A stretch of DNA of 37,266 nucleotides from DATKPC01 sp035524275 (GCA_035524275.1 DATKPC010000015.1:1-37266); one strand, 5' to 3'; numbered from the stretch's first letter, positions 17,875-26,217 are shown. Notes: generated from the sequence alone by a model not told the origin. Numbers and translations: made by a program.

Positions 17875-19434
17875 TCAGCGGTCGGCCGGCTTCAGGATGA
17901 CGAACTGCGTCGTCTCGCCGCGGCGCACCAGCACCGGGATGTTGCGCTTCAGGTCGAGTTTGGCGACGAGTTCGCCGTACTGGCGCGCGTTGCGGACCGG
18001 GACGTTGTTGACCGACAAAAGCAGGTCGCCCGGCGCGATGCCGGCCCGCGCCGCGGCCCCGTCGGAACTTTCGACGACGACGCCGCCGGCAAGGTGCAGT
18101 TCCTTCAGTTGGTCCGGCGTGATGTCATTGACCGCGAGGCCCAACGCGTCGGACTTCGACGGTGCCGGCTTCCCGCGCTCGTTCTTGCCCGCGGTGCCCT
18201 GGTCCGATGGCATCTCGACGACCGTCACCGGGATCTCGCGCGCCGCACCGTCGCGCCACACGGTCACCGTGCTGCGCGTCCCCGGCTTCGTTCCGGCAAC
18301 CAGGCGGCGAAGGTCGTTGGGACTGTCGACGCTCTTGGCGTCGAACTTCGTGATCACGTCGCCGGCCTGGATGCCGCCCTTTTCCGCCGGGCCGTCGGAC
18401 TCGACGGCCGACACGAGGGCACCCATGGGCTTGCCGAGGCCGATCGCTTCGGCGACGTCACGCGAGACGTCCTGGATGCTGACGCCGATCTTCCCGCGGA
18501 TCACGCGGCCGTTCGTCCGCAGCACGTCGGCGACGCGCATTGCCTCGTCGATCGGAATGGCGAACGACACACCGGCGAAGGCGCCGGATGTCGTGAAGAT
18601 CTGCGAGTTGATCCCGACGACCTCGCCGCGCATGTTGATCAGCGGCCCGCCGGAATTTCCCGGATTCACGGCCGCGTCGGTCTGGATGAACGGGAGCAGT
18701 TCACCCGTCTCGCGGCCCTTCGCGCTGACGATGCCGTGCGTCACGGTGCTCTGCAGGTTGAACGGCGAGCCGATCGCGATGACCCATTCGCCGACGCGCA
18801 GCTTGGAGGGGTCCCCGATCTTGAGCAGCGGCAGCGCTGTGCCGTCGATCTTGACGACGGCGACATCGGTGCGCTGGTCGGAGCCGACCAGCGTCGCCTT
18901 GAATTCCCGCCGGTCCGGCAACGTCACCGTGATGTCGTCGGCACCGTCGATGACGTGGTAATTCGTCATCACGTAGCCGTCGGCCGATATCAGGAAGCCG
19001 GACCCGACGCCGCGCGGCACTTCACGCTCCACACCACCCGGCCCGCGTTGGCCGGGTCCGGGATTCGGCGTTCCCGGACGCGGCCCCTGGCCCGGCGGAA
19101 AGAAGCGCCGCAGGAAATCATTGAACGGGTCGTTCTCGTCGAGATCCGGTCCCTGCGGCGTGGCGTTGCGCACGCCCACCTTCGCGGCGGTCCGGATGTT
19201 GACGACGGCCGGCGTCGTGCGCTCGACCAGGTCGCTGAAGTCCGGCGCGCCGGCGACCTGCGCGCTCGCAGCCGTGGCCGACACGATGGCGAAGGCCGCC
19301 ACCAGCCAGCACCGACCGGCCGCCAGCACGCTGGAGGCGCGGCGGCCCGGCACGGCGGCCGACGGATCGCGCGCGGATCGCGAACGCGCGCGGCACGCGC
19401 CTGGGCCCGGATTATCGACGGTCAAGTCGCTCAT
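17875..19434 (-). CDS. mucD: Do/DegQ-type periplasmic serine protease (MucD)
   Basis: Envelope quality-control protease that degrades misfolded periplasmic proteins. The 519-residue product has a long polar N-terminus and then a signal or anchor segment (about 35-58, ending ATAASA). The trypsin-like domain has the triad His160 (TNYHVID), Asp190 (TDVAVVKI) and Ser261 (NPGNSGGPL). Two PDZ domains follow, at about 300-390 and 425-510. A Pro/Gly-rich insert precedes the catalytic core. Genetic position after rpoE-rseA-rseB matches Pseudomonas algU-mucA-mucB-mucD, and sigma-E control is expected. The signal segment starts unusually late, so the true start may be downstream, but no better in-frame ATG is visible. 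Confidence 0.95.
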   Translation of the reverse strand: MSDLTVDNPGPGACRARSRSARDPSAAVPGRRASSVLAAGRCWLVAAFAIVSATAASAQVAGAPDFSDLVERTTPAVVNIRTAAKVGVRNATPQGPDLDENDPFNDFLRRFFPPGQGPRPGTPNPGPGQRGPGGVEREVPRGVGSGFLISADGYVMTNYHVIDGADDITVTLPDRREFKATLVGSDQRTDVAVVKIDGTALPLLKIGDPSKLRVGEWVIAIGSPFNLQSTVTHGIVSAKGRETGELLPFIQTDAAVNPGNSGGPLINMRGEVVGINSQIFTTSGAFAGVSFAIPIDEAMRVADVLRTNGRVIRGKIGVSIQDVSRDVAEAIGLGKPMGALVSAVESDGPAEKGGIQAGDVITKFDAKSVDSPNDLRRLVAGTKPGTRSTVTVWRDGAAREIPVTVVEMPSDQGTAGKNERGKPAPSKSDALGLAVNDITPDQLKELHLAGGVVVESSDGAAARAGIAPGDLLLSVNNVPVRNARQYGELVAKLDLKRNIPVLVRRGETTQFVILKPADR

Positions 19435-19507
19435 GGAATGCCTGTCCTCGTGGAATGGTCCCTGCGTATTGTGCGCCGCCGCCAGCCGGCGGCAAGGACC
19501 CGTGGTT

Positions 19508-20551
19508 TCAGTGCGGATCGTGGAACTCGACGGAACGGGCGATGGACGTCACCGTTTCCGGCGGGACCTCCCCGACGACCGTGACGGTCGCTGTCCCGAC
19601 CTTGCGGGAGTAGACGCTGGCGGCGCCGTGCCGGTGCGCCACGTCCAGCGGGAACGATGGCGCCGCGGCAACTTCGATGAACACCGAAACGGTCGCCAAG
19701 CCGTCGGACAGCAGCGCCTGGTAGGCCTCGCGTACGGCATCCTTCGCGGTGCCCTCGCCGAGTCGCCGCGAGACGACCCGCTCGATCCGGAATCCGTCGG
19801 GCGGAGACACGGCCCACCCGAGCCGCTCGAGGTCGACCTGCTGCGCGACGTTTTCCTCGCGCGTCCAGCCGACCGCCGGCCACGATGGGCGCAGCTCCGA
19901 GGCGTCGACCGGTTCGCCGATGCGCACATCGCTGAAAGCCATCTGGTCGATCTGCCGACCCTCTTGATCGCGCGTCCGGACCTTCAACGCCAAGCCGCTG
20001 GCCGGCTCGACACAGAGGTCGTAGCCGTAGCGCAGGTCGTCGCGCGGCGTGAGCCGGATCAGTTGGCAATTGTTGCCGGCCACGCGGCCGCGCCCCTCGA
20101 CCTCGAGCGCATAGTGGCGCAGGATGTCCTCCGGCGCGGCCGAGACGAGCGCCGGGAAACGGGCGCCACGCGGGCCCTGCGAGACCACGACGCGTCGATC
20201 ATCGTGGTAGAAGCACTCGACGCTGTCGCCGCGTCGCAGGTATTCGCGCATCCGCCCGTCCAGCGGTTGCACCCGCTCTATCGGCACGCCGTCCTGCACC
20301 GTGTGCACGACGCGCGATGTCCGCATCGAGTCGCCCTGCGTGTAGACGAACAGGCCGCGGTAGGTCTGCTGCTCGGCAGCGTGCCGGATCGCTTCGAGCC
20401 ATTGCGTTTCGGTCCGTGCCGGCGCCGGATCCGCGGCGACCGCGGCCCCCGGCAGGCCGCCGACGGCCGCCCCCAGTCCGACGCATGAAACTCCGAGGCA
20501 CGAGGCCAGCCGCGACGCCTTGGACCGCCAAGTCGATGCCTCGACCCTCAT
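19508..20551 (-). CDS. rseB: Sigma-E regulatory protein RseB/MucB
   Basis: Periplasmic protein that binds the anti-sigma factor RseA, shields it from DegS and senses lipopolysaccharide. The 347-residue product has a signal peptide (basic start, hydrophobic core, cleavage near AAVAADPAP around residue 40). The large MucB/RseB lipid-binding domain follows, with FVYTQGDSMRTSRVVH, LDGRMREYLRRGDSV and CVEPASGLALKVR. The C-terminal domain ends TVVGEVPPETVTSIARSVEF. ATG at 20551 overlaps the rseA stop by four bases, as expected for partners made together. Confidence 0.95.
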   Translation of the reverse strand: MRVEASTWRSKASRLASCLGVSCVGLGAAVGGLPGAAVAADPAPARTETQWLEAIRHAAEQQTYRGLFVYTQGDSMRTSRVVHTVQDGVPIERVQPLDGRMREYLRRGDSVECFYHDDRRVVVSQGPRGARFPALVSAAPEDILRHYALEVEGRGRVAGNNCQLIRLTPRDDLRYGYDLCVEPASGLALKVRTRDQEGRQIDQMAFSDVRIGEPVDASELRPSWPAVGWTREENVAQQVDLERLGWAVSPPDGFRIERVVSRRLGEGTAKDAVREAYQALLSDGLATVSVFIEVAAAPSFPLDVAHRHGAASVYSRKVGTATVTVVGEVPPETVTSIARSVEFHDPH

Positions 20552-21144
20552 TTTTCCTCGGCGAAGGACGCGCGCAGCAGCGCGGCCGCGGGCGGCATGA
20601 AGCCGTTGCCGGCGAGATCGCCGTGCGCCGCGATGTAGGAGTCCAGGCCCTCGCCGGAAGCGTCGGCGACATCGAGGCGGGCCGGCCGACCGGGCGCCGC
20701 CATCGAGCGCGCAGCGGCAACGACGGCGCCGTGCGGCGCGGCGTCACCGGACGCATCGCGAAACAGCGGCACCGCCACCCATGCGATGCCCGCGATGCCG
20801 GCGGCGATCGCAAGGCCCTGCACCAGCCGACGGCTGCGCGGACGCGAACGGGCGGGCAGGTTCACGACATGGCCGCCGTGGGCCGGTTCGTCGCGCAGCG
20901 CCGCGGCCACTCGCGCTTCGCAGGAGGCGACCGCCATGGCCGCGACCTCGTGGGAATGCAGCGCGTCCTGGACGAGGTGATAACGGGCCCAGCACGCCGC
21001 CACGCCGGGTTCGCTTGCCACGCGGTCCAGCAGCGACGAGGCCAGCGCCGGATCCAGTTCACCGTCGATCCACGCGGAGATCAACTCCGCATCCGACTCC
21101 GTGACCACGACGCTCCGCGATTCCGACCCTTGACGTTCGTTCAT
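20548..21144 (-). CDS. rseA: Anti-sigma-E factor RseA/MucA-like
   Basis: Single-pass inner-membrane protein that holds the sigma-E factor inactive until cleaved under envelope stress. The 198-residue product has the cytoplasmic anti-sigma domain ISAWIDGELDPALASSLLDR with ACWARYHLVQDAL. One membrane helix follows (GLAIAAGIAGIAWVAVPLF, about residues 110-128), then a periplasmic tail. The start is ATG at 21144 with a G-rich Shine-Dalgarno sequence upstream; a longer open frame continues upstream but the conserved domain begins just after this ATG. It is 147 bp downstream of rpoE and overlaps rseB. Confidence 0.94.
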   Translation of the reverse strand: MNERQGSESRSVVVTESDAELISAWIDGELDPALASSLLDRVASEPGVAACWARYHLVQDALHSHEVAAMAVASCEARVAAALRDEPAHGGHVVNLPARSRPRSRRLVQGLAIAAGIAGIAWVAVPLFRDASGDAAPHGAVVAAARSMAAPGRPARLDVADASGEGLDSYIAAHGDLAGNGFMPPAAALLRASFAEEK

Positions 21145-21291
21145 GCCGATACCCCCGGACAACACCGCGGCTGCCGTTGCCAGCGCCGATTCCTCAATCC
21201 TGGCGGCAATTCGGGGCCGCCGCATCCTGCGTCGCCGTGCGACGACCCGGTCCACCCGGTTGGCGTGAGTTGCCGACAGTTCATTATCGCC

Positions 21292-21888
21292 TCACCATCT
21301 CCGACCTCCCGTCGAATCGAGGAGCGGCTTCAATTCCGCCGCGATGGCCTCGCGGGCACGGAAGATCCGCGACCGTACCGTCCCGATCGGGCAGTTGAGG
21401 GCCGTGCTGATCTCCTCGTAGCTCAAGCCGTCGATTTCGCGCAGCACGATCGCCCGTCGCAGGTCCTCCGGGAGGCGATCGATCGCTCGATTTACCGCCT
21501 CGCCGACTTCCTTCGAGAGCAACAGCGCATCGGGTGTCGCGACGTCGCGCAGCGATTCGGCGCCGTCGTACCGCTCGGCGCTGTCCGATTCGGTGTCGAC
21601 CGTCGCCGGCCGACGTCCGGCCGCCACCAGGTGGTTTTTCGCGGTGTTGATCGCGATTCGATAGAGCCATGTATAGAACGCGCTTTCGCCGCGAAAACCT
21701 GGCAGCGCCCGGTAGGCCCGGACGAACGCCTCCTGGGCTACGTCCTCGACCTCCCCCGCATCGCGGATGAGGCGCGACAGCAACCGCATGATCTTGCGCT
21801 GGTACTTGGTGACCAGCAGGCCGAACGCCGCCTTGTCGCCCCTCTGGACGCGCTCGACCAGTTGCCAGTCGACGTCACGCTCGCTCAC
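21292..21888 (-). CDS. rpoE: RNA polymerase sigma factor RpoE (ECF, AlgU/SigE type)
   Basis: Directs transcription of the envelope-stress regulon. The 198-residue protein has ECF region 2 (LLVTKYQRKIMRLLSR, EVEDVAQEAFVRAYRALPGF, FYTWLYRIAINTAKNHL) and region 4 (LPEDLRRAIVLREIDGLSYE, ALNCPIGTVRSRIFRAR). I place the start at GTG 21888: the N-terminus MSERDVDWQLVERVQRGD then aligns with E. coli MSEQLTDQVLVERVQKGD, and the GTGA overlaps the upstream stop by four bases. An in-frame ATG at 21906 would add six residues. It is followed by rseA-rseB-mucD, and autoregulation is likely, though I could not identify a GAACTT/TCTGA-type promoter with confidence. Confidence 0.96.
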   Translation of the reverse strand: MSERDVDWQLVERVQRGDKAAFGLLVTKYQRKIMRLLSRLIRDAGEVEDVAQEAFVRAYRALPGFRGESAFYTWLYRIAINTAKNHLVAAGRRPATVDTESDSAERYDGAESLRDVATPDALLLSKEVGEAVNRAIDRLPEDLRRAIVLREIDGLSYEEISTALNCPIGTVRSRIFRAREAIAAELKPLLDSTGGRRW

Positions 21889-22478
21889 CGCGTCGCCCGC
21901 TGGCATCCGGACTCGAGGCGCTGCGGTTCCGGAATCGATGAGACAGGATCGAACAAGGGAAGTTCAGCGCGCGGCGCCCGTCGTTGATCCTCGTCATGGA
22001 GCCCGCGCTTGCACGGCGGTCGTGGTGCCCGTGCCCCGCCGACCGGCTGCCAGCGTGCATGGGCGCAAAGGCGTCGCCAGCCCGGCGCGTCCACCTGGTC
22101 GCACCACAGCGTGACGCGCGCGCCGTCGCCCTCGAGGACCAGCACGAAGCGAGTCAGCCATTGCGGGACGAAGGGTCTCATCGCACCGCACCATTCGATC
22201 AAGAAACGACCGTCCTGGTCAACCACGAGGCGTCGGGCCGGCAACCGACGAAGCGCCGACATCATCAGGCTCGCGGCCCCGATCACGCCGGCCAACGCCG
22301 CCGCCGCGGCGAGCGCGGCATCCATCGACCCGCCGCCCTTCGTGACGGCGGCCGGCGAACCCAGCCGCCCCGCCATCGCGACCGCCTGGATGCCGCAGCA
22401 CGCGGCTGCCGCCATCAATGCGCGCCGTCTCAGCCTGGACGATCCGATCGCGTCGACGACGATGCGCGTCTCAGGCAC
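21885..22478 (-). CDS. YgfX/CptA-like small membrane protein
   Basis: Function uncertain. The 197-residue product has two hydrophobic segments near the N-terminus (about residues 18-38 and 51-70). A domain resembling the YgfX pattern follows: RRLVVDQDGRFLIEW, then VLVLEGDGARVTLWCDQV and GWRRLCAHARW. In E. coli YgfX is the inner-membrane partner of SdhE and has been described as a toxin acting on MreB/FtsZ; no sdhE-like gene is adjacent here. About 55 charged, Pro-rich residues after the domain are not expected in YgfX. The start is GTG at 22478, overlapping fabF by 8 bp; its stop overlaps the rpoE start. The position between fabF and rpoE is common in betaproteobacteria as I recall. Confidence 0.65.
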   Translation of the reverse strand: MPETRIVVDAIGSSRLRRRALMAAAACCGIQAVAMAGRLGSPAAVTKGGGSMDAALAAAAALAGVIGAASLMMSALRRLPARRLVVDQDGRFLIEWCGAMRPFVPQWLTRFVLVLEGDGARVTLWCDQVDAPGWRRLCAHARWQPVGGARAPRPPCKRGLHDEDQRRAPRAELPLFDPVSSIPEPQRLESGCQRATR

Positions 22479-23703
22479 GCTTGAGGACGAGAGTCCCGTT
22501 GGTGCCGCCGAAGCCGAACGAATTCTTCAACGCATAGTCGATGCGCATGTCGCGCGCCGTATTCGCGCAGTAGTCGAGATCGCACTCCGGATCCTGGTTG
22601 AAGATGTTGGTCGTCGGGGGCGACACCTGGTGATGCAACGCGAGAACGGTGAAGACCGACTCGATGCCGCCGGCCCCGCCGAGCAGGTGTCCGGTCATCG
22701 ACTTCGTCGAGTTGACCACCAGCCCGTCGGCGGCCGGCCCGAGCGCCGCGCGGATCGCGCGCGTCTCGTTGACATCCCCCAGCGGCGTCGAGGTACCGTG
22801 CGCATTGACATACTGCACCTGGTCGGCCGCGATGCCCGCGCTGCGAAGCGCGTTGACCATGCTTCGCCGCGGCCCGTCCATGTCCGGCTGCGTCATGTGG
22901 TAGGCGTCCGCGCTCATCCCGAAGCCGACGAGTTCGCAGTAGATCCGCGCACCGCGCTTGCGCGCGGACTCGTAGTCCTCGAGCACGACGACGCCCGCGC
23001 CTTCGCCGAGCACGAATCCGTCCCGGTCGCGGTCGAAGGGGCGGCTCGCCGTCGCCGGATCGTCGTTGCGCGTCGACAGCGCATGCATCGAGGCGAAGCC
23101 GCCGATGCCGAGCGGCGAGACGGTCGCCTCGGCCCCGCCGGCGATCATCACGTCGGCGTCGCCATGCTCGATCAGCCGGCCCGCCGCCCCGATCGAGTGC
23201 AATCCGGTGGTACATGCCGTGACGATCGCCAGGTTCGGGCCCTGCAGCCCGAACATGATCGAGACGTTCCCGGAAATCATGTTGATGATCGACCCGGGTA
23301 TCAGGAACGGCGAAATGCGGCGCGCGCCGCGATTGCGGAATTCGTCGTGGTTGCCCTCGATCATCGGCAGGCCGCCGATGCCGGAGCCGACCACGCAGCC
23401 GATGCGCTCGCGATTGGCATCGGTGATCTCGATGCCGGAATCGCGGATCGCCTGGACCGAAGCGGCGACACCGTAATGGATGAACGTATCCATCCGGCGG
23501 ATTTCCTTCGCCGCGACATAGGACGCGACGTCGAAATCCTTGACCTCGCCCGCGATGCGCGAATTGAACGTGGCGGCATCGAAACGGGTGACCGGGCCGA
23601 TGCCGCTGCGGCCGGCCACCGCGTTCGACCACGCCGTGGCGACATCGTTGCCGATGGGGCACACGATGCCCAGTCCGGTGACGACAACGCGACGCAGTTC
23701 CAT
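22471..23703 (-). CDS. fabF: 3-oxoacyl-[acyl-carrier-protein] synthase II
   Basis: Elongating condensing enzyme of type II fatty acid synthesis. It joins malonyl-AcpP to acyl-AcpP and also extends palmitoleate to cis-vaccenate. The 410-residue thiolase-fold protein has the Cys-His-His triad: Cys164 in VTACTTGLHS, His in VNAHGTSTPLGD and His in SMTGHLLGGAGG. It also has the C-terminal NSFGFGGTNGTLVLKR motif, and its length fits FabF (about 412). The start is ATG at 23703 (MELRRVVVTGLGIV); an upstream in-frame extension is low-complexity and rejected. A 303-bp repeat-rich spacer separates it from acpP, longer than usual for this pair. Confidence 0.98.
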   Translation of the reverse strand: MELRRVVVTGLGIVCPIGNDVATAWSNAVAGRSGIGPVTRFDAATFNSRIAGEVKDFDVASYVAAKEIRRMDTFIHYGVAASVQAIRDSGIEITDANRERIGCVVGSGIGGLPMIEGNHDEFRNRGARRISPFLIPGSIINMISGNVSIMFGLQGPNLAIVTACTTGLHSIGAAGRLIEHGDADVMIAGGAEATVSPLGIGGFASMHALSTRNDDPATASRPFDRDRDGFVLGEGAGVVVLEDYESARKRGARIYCELVGFGMSADAYHMTQPDMDGPRRSMVNALRSAGIAADQVQYVNAHGTSTPLGDVNETRAIRAALGPAADGLVVNSTKSMTGHLLGGAGGIESVFTVLALHHQVSPPTTNIFNQDPECDLDYCANTARDMRIDYALKNSFGFGGTNGTLVLKRA

Positions 23704-23839
23704 TTGGAGTGGAATCAATCCTTGAATTTGACGGGAACGGCACGCGGCGCGGACGGCGAATTGCGGCCTCGCCCCGTGATCATCCTCCGCAGGCCGCCGC
23801 GCCGGTGCATCCGACCGCGCCTCGTTGGGCCGGCTTGGG

Positions 23840-23939
23840 CCCCTTTCGCCCACTTGTGCCGGCTTTCGCCCGCCTGTGCCGGCTTTCGCCCACTTGCGCC
23901 GGCTTTCGCCGGCTTGCGCCGGCTTTCGCCCGCTTGCGC
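23840..23939 (-). repeat. Five 20-bp tandem repeats between acpP and fabF
   Basis: Five near-identical 20-bp units occupy 23840-23859, 23860-23879, 23880-23899, 23900-23919 and 23920-23939. On the transcribed (minus) strand a unit reads GCGCAAGYSGGCGAAAGCCG. Every unit contains a GCGAAAGC-like core. The central units alternate GGC-GAAA-GCC and GGC-GCAA-GCC, which would fold as serial GNRA-tetraloop mini-hairpins in the acpP-fabF mRNA. The period of 20 is not a multiple of three, so coding is unlikely. Confidence 0.85.
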
Positions 23940-23963
23940 ACGGGCGCGCCCGGTCACGCGCGG

Positions 23964-23991
23964 GGCCCGATGCCGCCCACGGCTTCGGGCC
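23964..23991 (-). promoter_or_regulatory. Hairpin downstream of acpP
   Basis: Positions 23964-23974 and 23981-23991 pair over 10 bp with one T-T mismatch around a 6-nt loop. The hairpin starts about 16 nt after the acpP stop on the transcribed strand. No U-run follows. It could be a processing or stability element that lets acpP mRNA accumulate above fabF, which would suit the high demand for acyl carrier protein. Confidence 0.5.
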
Positions 23992-24006
23992 GCCCCGACG
24001 GGGACA

Positions 24007-24249
24007 TCAGGCCTTCTTGACGTGGGCCGACACGTAGTCGATCGCCTGCTGGACGGTGCGGATCTTCTCCGCTTCCTCGTCCGGGATCTCGCACTCGAAC
24101 TCGTCTTCGAGCGCCATCACCAGCTCGACCGTATCCAGCGAGTCGGCACCGAGATCCTCAACGAACGCCGATTCGTTCTTGATGTCGGCCTCGTTGACGC
24201 CGAGTTGCTCGGCGACGATCTTCTTGACCCGCTGATCAATATTTTCCAT
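24007..24249 (-). CDS. acpP: Acyl carrier protein
   Basis: Carries growing fatty acyl chains on a 4'-phosphopantetheine arm. The 80-residue, highly acidic protein has the attachment site Ser37 in GADSLDTVELVMALEDEF, and family length and sequence throughout (IVAEQLGVNEADI, FVEDLGADS, TVQQAIDYV). ATG at 24249 is preceded by a strong GAGGAG Shine-Dalgarno sequence, consistent with very high expression. Gaps of 213 bp from fabG and 303 bp to fabF isolate it. A TAGAAT at 24419-24424 could be its own -10 box, though no -35 match was found. AcpS is encoded in the same gene run. Confidence 0.99.
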   Translation of the reverse strand: MENIDQRVKKIVAEQLGVNEADIKNESAFVEDLGADSLDTVELVMALEDEFECEIPDEEAEKIRTVQQAIDYVSAHVKKA

Positions 24250-24462
24250 CTACTCCTCCTCGAGATTTCGAGACCGTCGACCACCCGATCGAAGGGTTGC
24301 CGAAAATTTGGCGACGCGCGTGGCCTCCCTGCCCGTCGAACCGCTTTTCGAATCTGAACGATCACCCAAGTCCGGAGTCGATGGACCGGGGCCGCGAATG
24401 CGGCAAAAAAACCGCGAAATTCTAGCAGAGCGCCCCGGACGCGAGCCGCCGGGGAAAGACGC

Positions 24463-25236
24463 TCACATGTACATCCCGCCGTTGACGTGCAGCGTCGCGC
24501 CGGTCACGTAGCCGCCGGCCGGCGACGCCAGGAAGGTCACGCAGGCCGCGACCTCGTCGGCATGCCCGAGGCGCCCGAGCGCGATCTGCCCGAGCAGCGC
24601 CTGGGTCTGCTGCGGCGACAGGCGCCGCGTCATGTCGGTATCGATGAAGCCGGGCGCGACGCAATTGACCGTGATCGCGCGACTGCCGAGTTCGCGCGCC
24701 AGCGCGCGCGTCATGCCTTCGACGCCGGCCTTGGCCGCCGCGTAGTTCGCCTGGCCCGCATTGCCGCTGGCGCCGACGACCGACGAGATGTTGATGATCC
24801 GGCCGCGCTTCGCTTTCATCATGCCGCGCATCGCGGCGCGTGCGAGACGGAAGACGGACGAGAGGTTCGTCTCGATGACGTCCGACCACTCCTCGTCCTT
24901 CATCCGCAGCGCCAGCATGTCCCGCGTGATGCCGGCATTGTTCACGAGGATGCCGAGCTGGCCGTAATCCTGGATGACCCGCTCGACGGCCGCGTCGCAC
25001 GCCGCACGGTCGCGGACGTCGAGGACCAGGCCCTTGCCCTTCGCGCCGAGCTGCGCGACGTGGCCGTCGATCCCCTCGGCGCCCGTGGCGCTCGTCGCGG
25101 TGCCGACCACCGTCGCGCCGGCGGCGGCGAGGGACTCGAGGATCGCGCGTCCGATGCCGCGCGAGGCGCCGGTGACGAGCGCCACCTCGCCCGCGAGGGC
25201 CGTCGGAGAAAAGAGCCTGTCGTTCGTATTGGTCAT
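24463..25236 (-). CDS. fabG: 3-oxoacyl-[acyl-carrier-protein] reductase
   Basis: NADPH-dependent reduction of beta-ketoacyl-AcpP in each fatty acid elongation round. The 257-residue short-chain dehydrogenase has the cofactor motif TGASRGIG (about 22-29) and the NNAG motif (99-102). The catalytic set Ser152, Tyr165 and Lys169 lies in ISSVVGASGNAGQANYAAAK. The C-terminus VTGATLHVNGGMYM is typical of FabG. About 10 extra N-terminal residues precede the Rossmann fold. ATG at 25236 overlaps the fabD stop by four bases. Confidence 0.98.
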   Translation of the reverse strand: MTNTNDRLFSPTALAGEVALVTGASRGIGRAILESLAAAGATVVGTATSATGAEGIDGHVAQLGAKGKGLVLDVRDRAACDAAVERVIQDYGQLGILVNNAGITRDMLALRMKDEEWSDVIETNLSSVFRLARAAMRGMMKAKRGRIINISSVVGASGNAGQANYAAAKAGVEGMTRALARELGSRAITVNCVAPGFIDTDMTRRLSPQQTQALLGQIALGRLGHADEVAACVTFLASPAGGYVTGATLHVNGGMYM

Positions 25237-26174
25237 GGGCGGAGGCGTTCGAGCACGTCGCGAAGGCTCGCGGCGTCGTTGATGGAAAGGCTTTCGAGCC
25301 GGTTGTCGATGCGCCGGGTCAGGCCGGAGAGCACGCGCCCGGGCCCGCATTCGACCACGTGCGTCACCCCGGCACGCGCCATCGCCTGGATGACCTCGAC
25401 CCACCGCACCGGACGGGCGGCCTGCCGTGCAAGGGCATCGCGAATGCGCTCCGGCGCTGCCTCGGAGGCGACATCGACGTTGTTGACGACCGGAACGCGG
25501 GGCGAATCGAGCTTTTCGCCGGCCAGGCGGGCGCGCAGCGCCGCGCTGGCCGGCTGCAGCAGCGAACTATGGAACGGCGCGGAAACCGACAACGTCACCG
25601 CGCGCTTGGCGCCCATGCCGCGCGCGGCGGCACAGGCGCGCTCGACGGCGTCGACGTGCCCCGCAATGACCACCTGCGCCGGCGCGTTGTAGTTGACCGG
25701 TTCGACGACCTGGCCCGGCGCCGCGGCGATCGCCTCGGCGCAGGCCTGGCGGACGCGGTCGTCGTCGAGGCCGAGAATGGCCGCCATGGTGCCCGTCCCG
25801 ATCGGAACCGCCTGCTGCATCGCCTCGGCGCGGAAGCGGACCAGGCGCATCGCGTCCTCGATCGCGAAGACGCCGGCGGCCGTCAACGCGGTGTACTCCC
25901 CGAGGCTGTGCCCCGCCATCATGGCCGGCTCCGCACCACCGGCCGAGCGCCACGCCGCATAGATCGCCAGGCCGGCCGCAAGCATGCACGGCTGGGTGTT
26001 GACGGTCAGCCCGAGGACGTCGGCCGGCCCCTGCTCGATCAGCCGCCCGACGTCTTCGCCGAGCGCCGCCGACGCCCGCTCCAGGACCCCGCGCACGGCA
26101 GGATCCTCGCCGAACGATGACAGCATGCCGACCGACTGAGAGCCCTGGCCGGGAAAGACGAAGGCAATTTTCAT
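25233..26174 (-). CDS. fabD: Malonyl-CoA:ACP transacylase
   Basis: Loads malonyl groups from CoA onto AcpP. The 313-residue product begins MKIAFVFPGQGSQSVGM, with the catalytic Ser90 in AGHSLGEYTAL, the substrate-binding Arg in RLVRFRAEAMQ, the catalytic His in SAPFHSSLL and the conserved QP segment NTQPCMLAA. The length fits (about 310). It starts 43 bp after fabH and overlaps fabG by four bases, the standard fabH-fabD-fabG order. Confidence 0.98.
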   Translation of the reverse strand: MKIAFVFPGQGSQSVGMLSSFGEDPAVRGVLERASAALGEDVGRLIEQGPADVLGLTVNTQPCMLAAGLAIYAAWRSAGGAEPAMMAGHSLGEYTALTAAGVFAIEDAMRLVRFRAEAMQQAVPIGTGTMAAILGLDDDRVRQACAEAIAAAPGQVVEPVNYNAPAQVVIAGHVDAVERACAAARGMGAKRAVTLSVSAPFHSSLLQPASAALRARLAGEKLDSPRVPVVNNVDVASEAAPERIRDALARQAARPVRWVEVIQAMARAGVTHVVECGPGRVLSGLTRRIDNRLESLSINDAASLRDVLERLRP

Positions 26175-26217
26175 GTCGTTTGCCGCCGCCGCCGACGCCC
26201 CTGCGGCCGAACGGCTC

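Noticed and set aside
23840..23939. CRISPR array
   Set aside because: The units are contiguous tandem copies of 20 bp without spacers, and no cas gene is in the window.
23715..23957. 80-codon minus-strand frame with a repeating KPAQAGESR-like pattern
   Set aside because: The peptide repeat is created by the 20-bp DNA repeat read in shifting frames; the period is not a multiple of three and there is no start signal.
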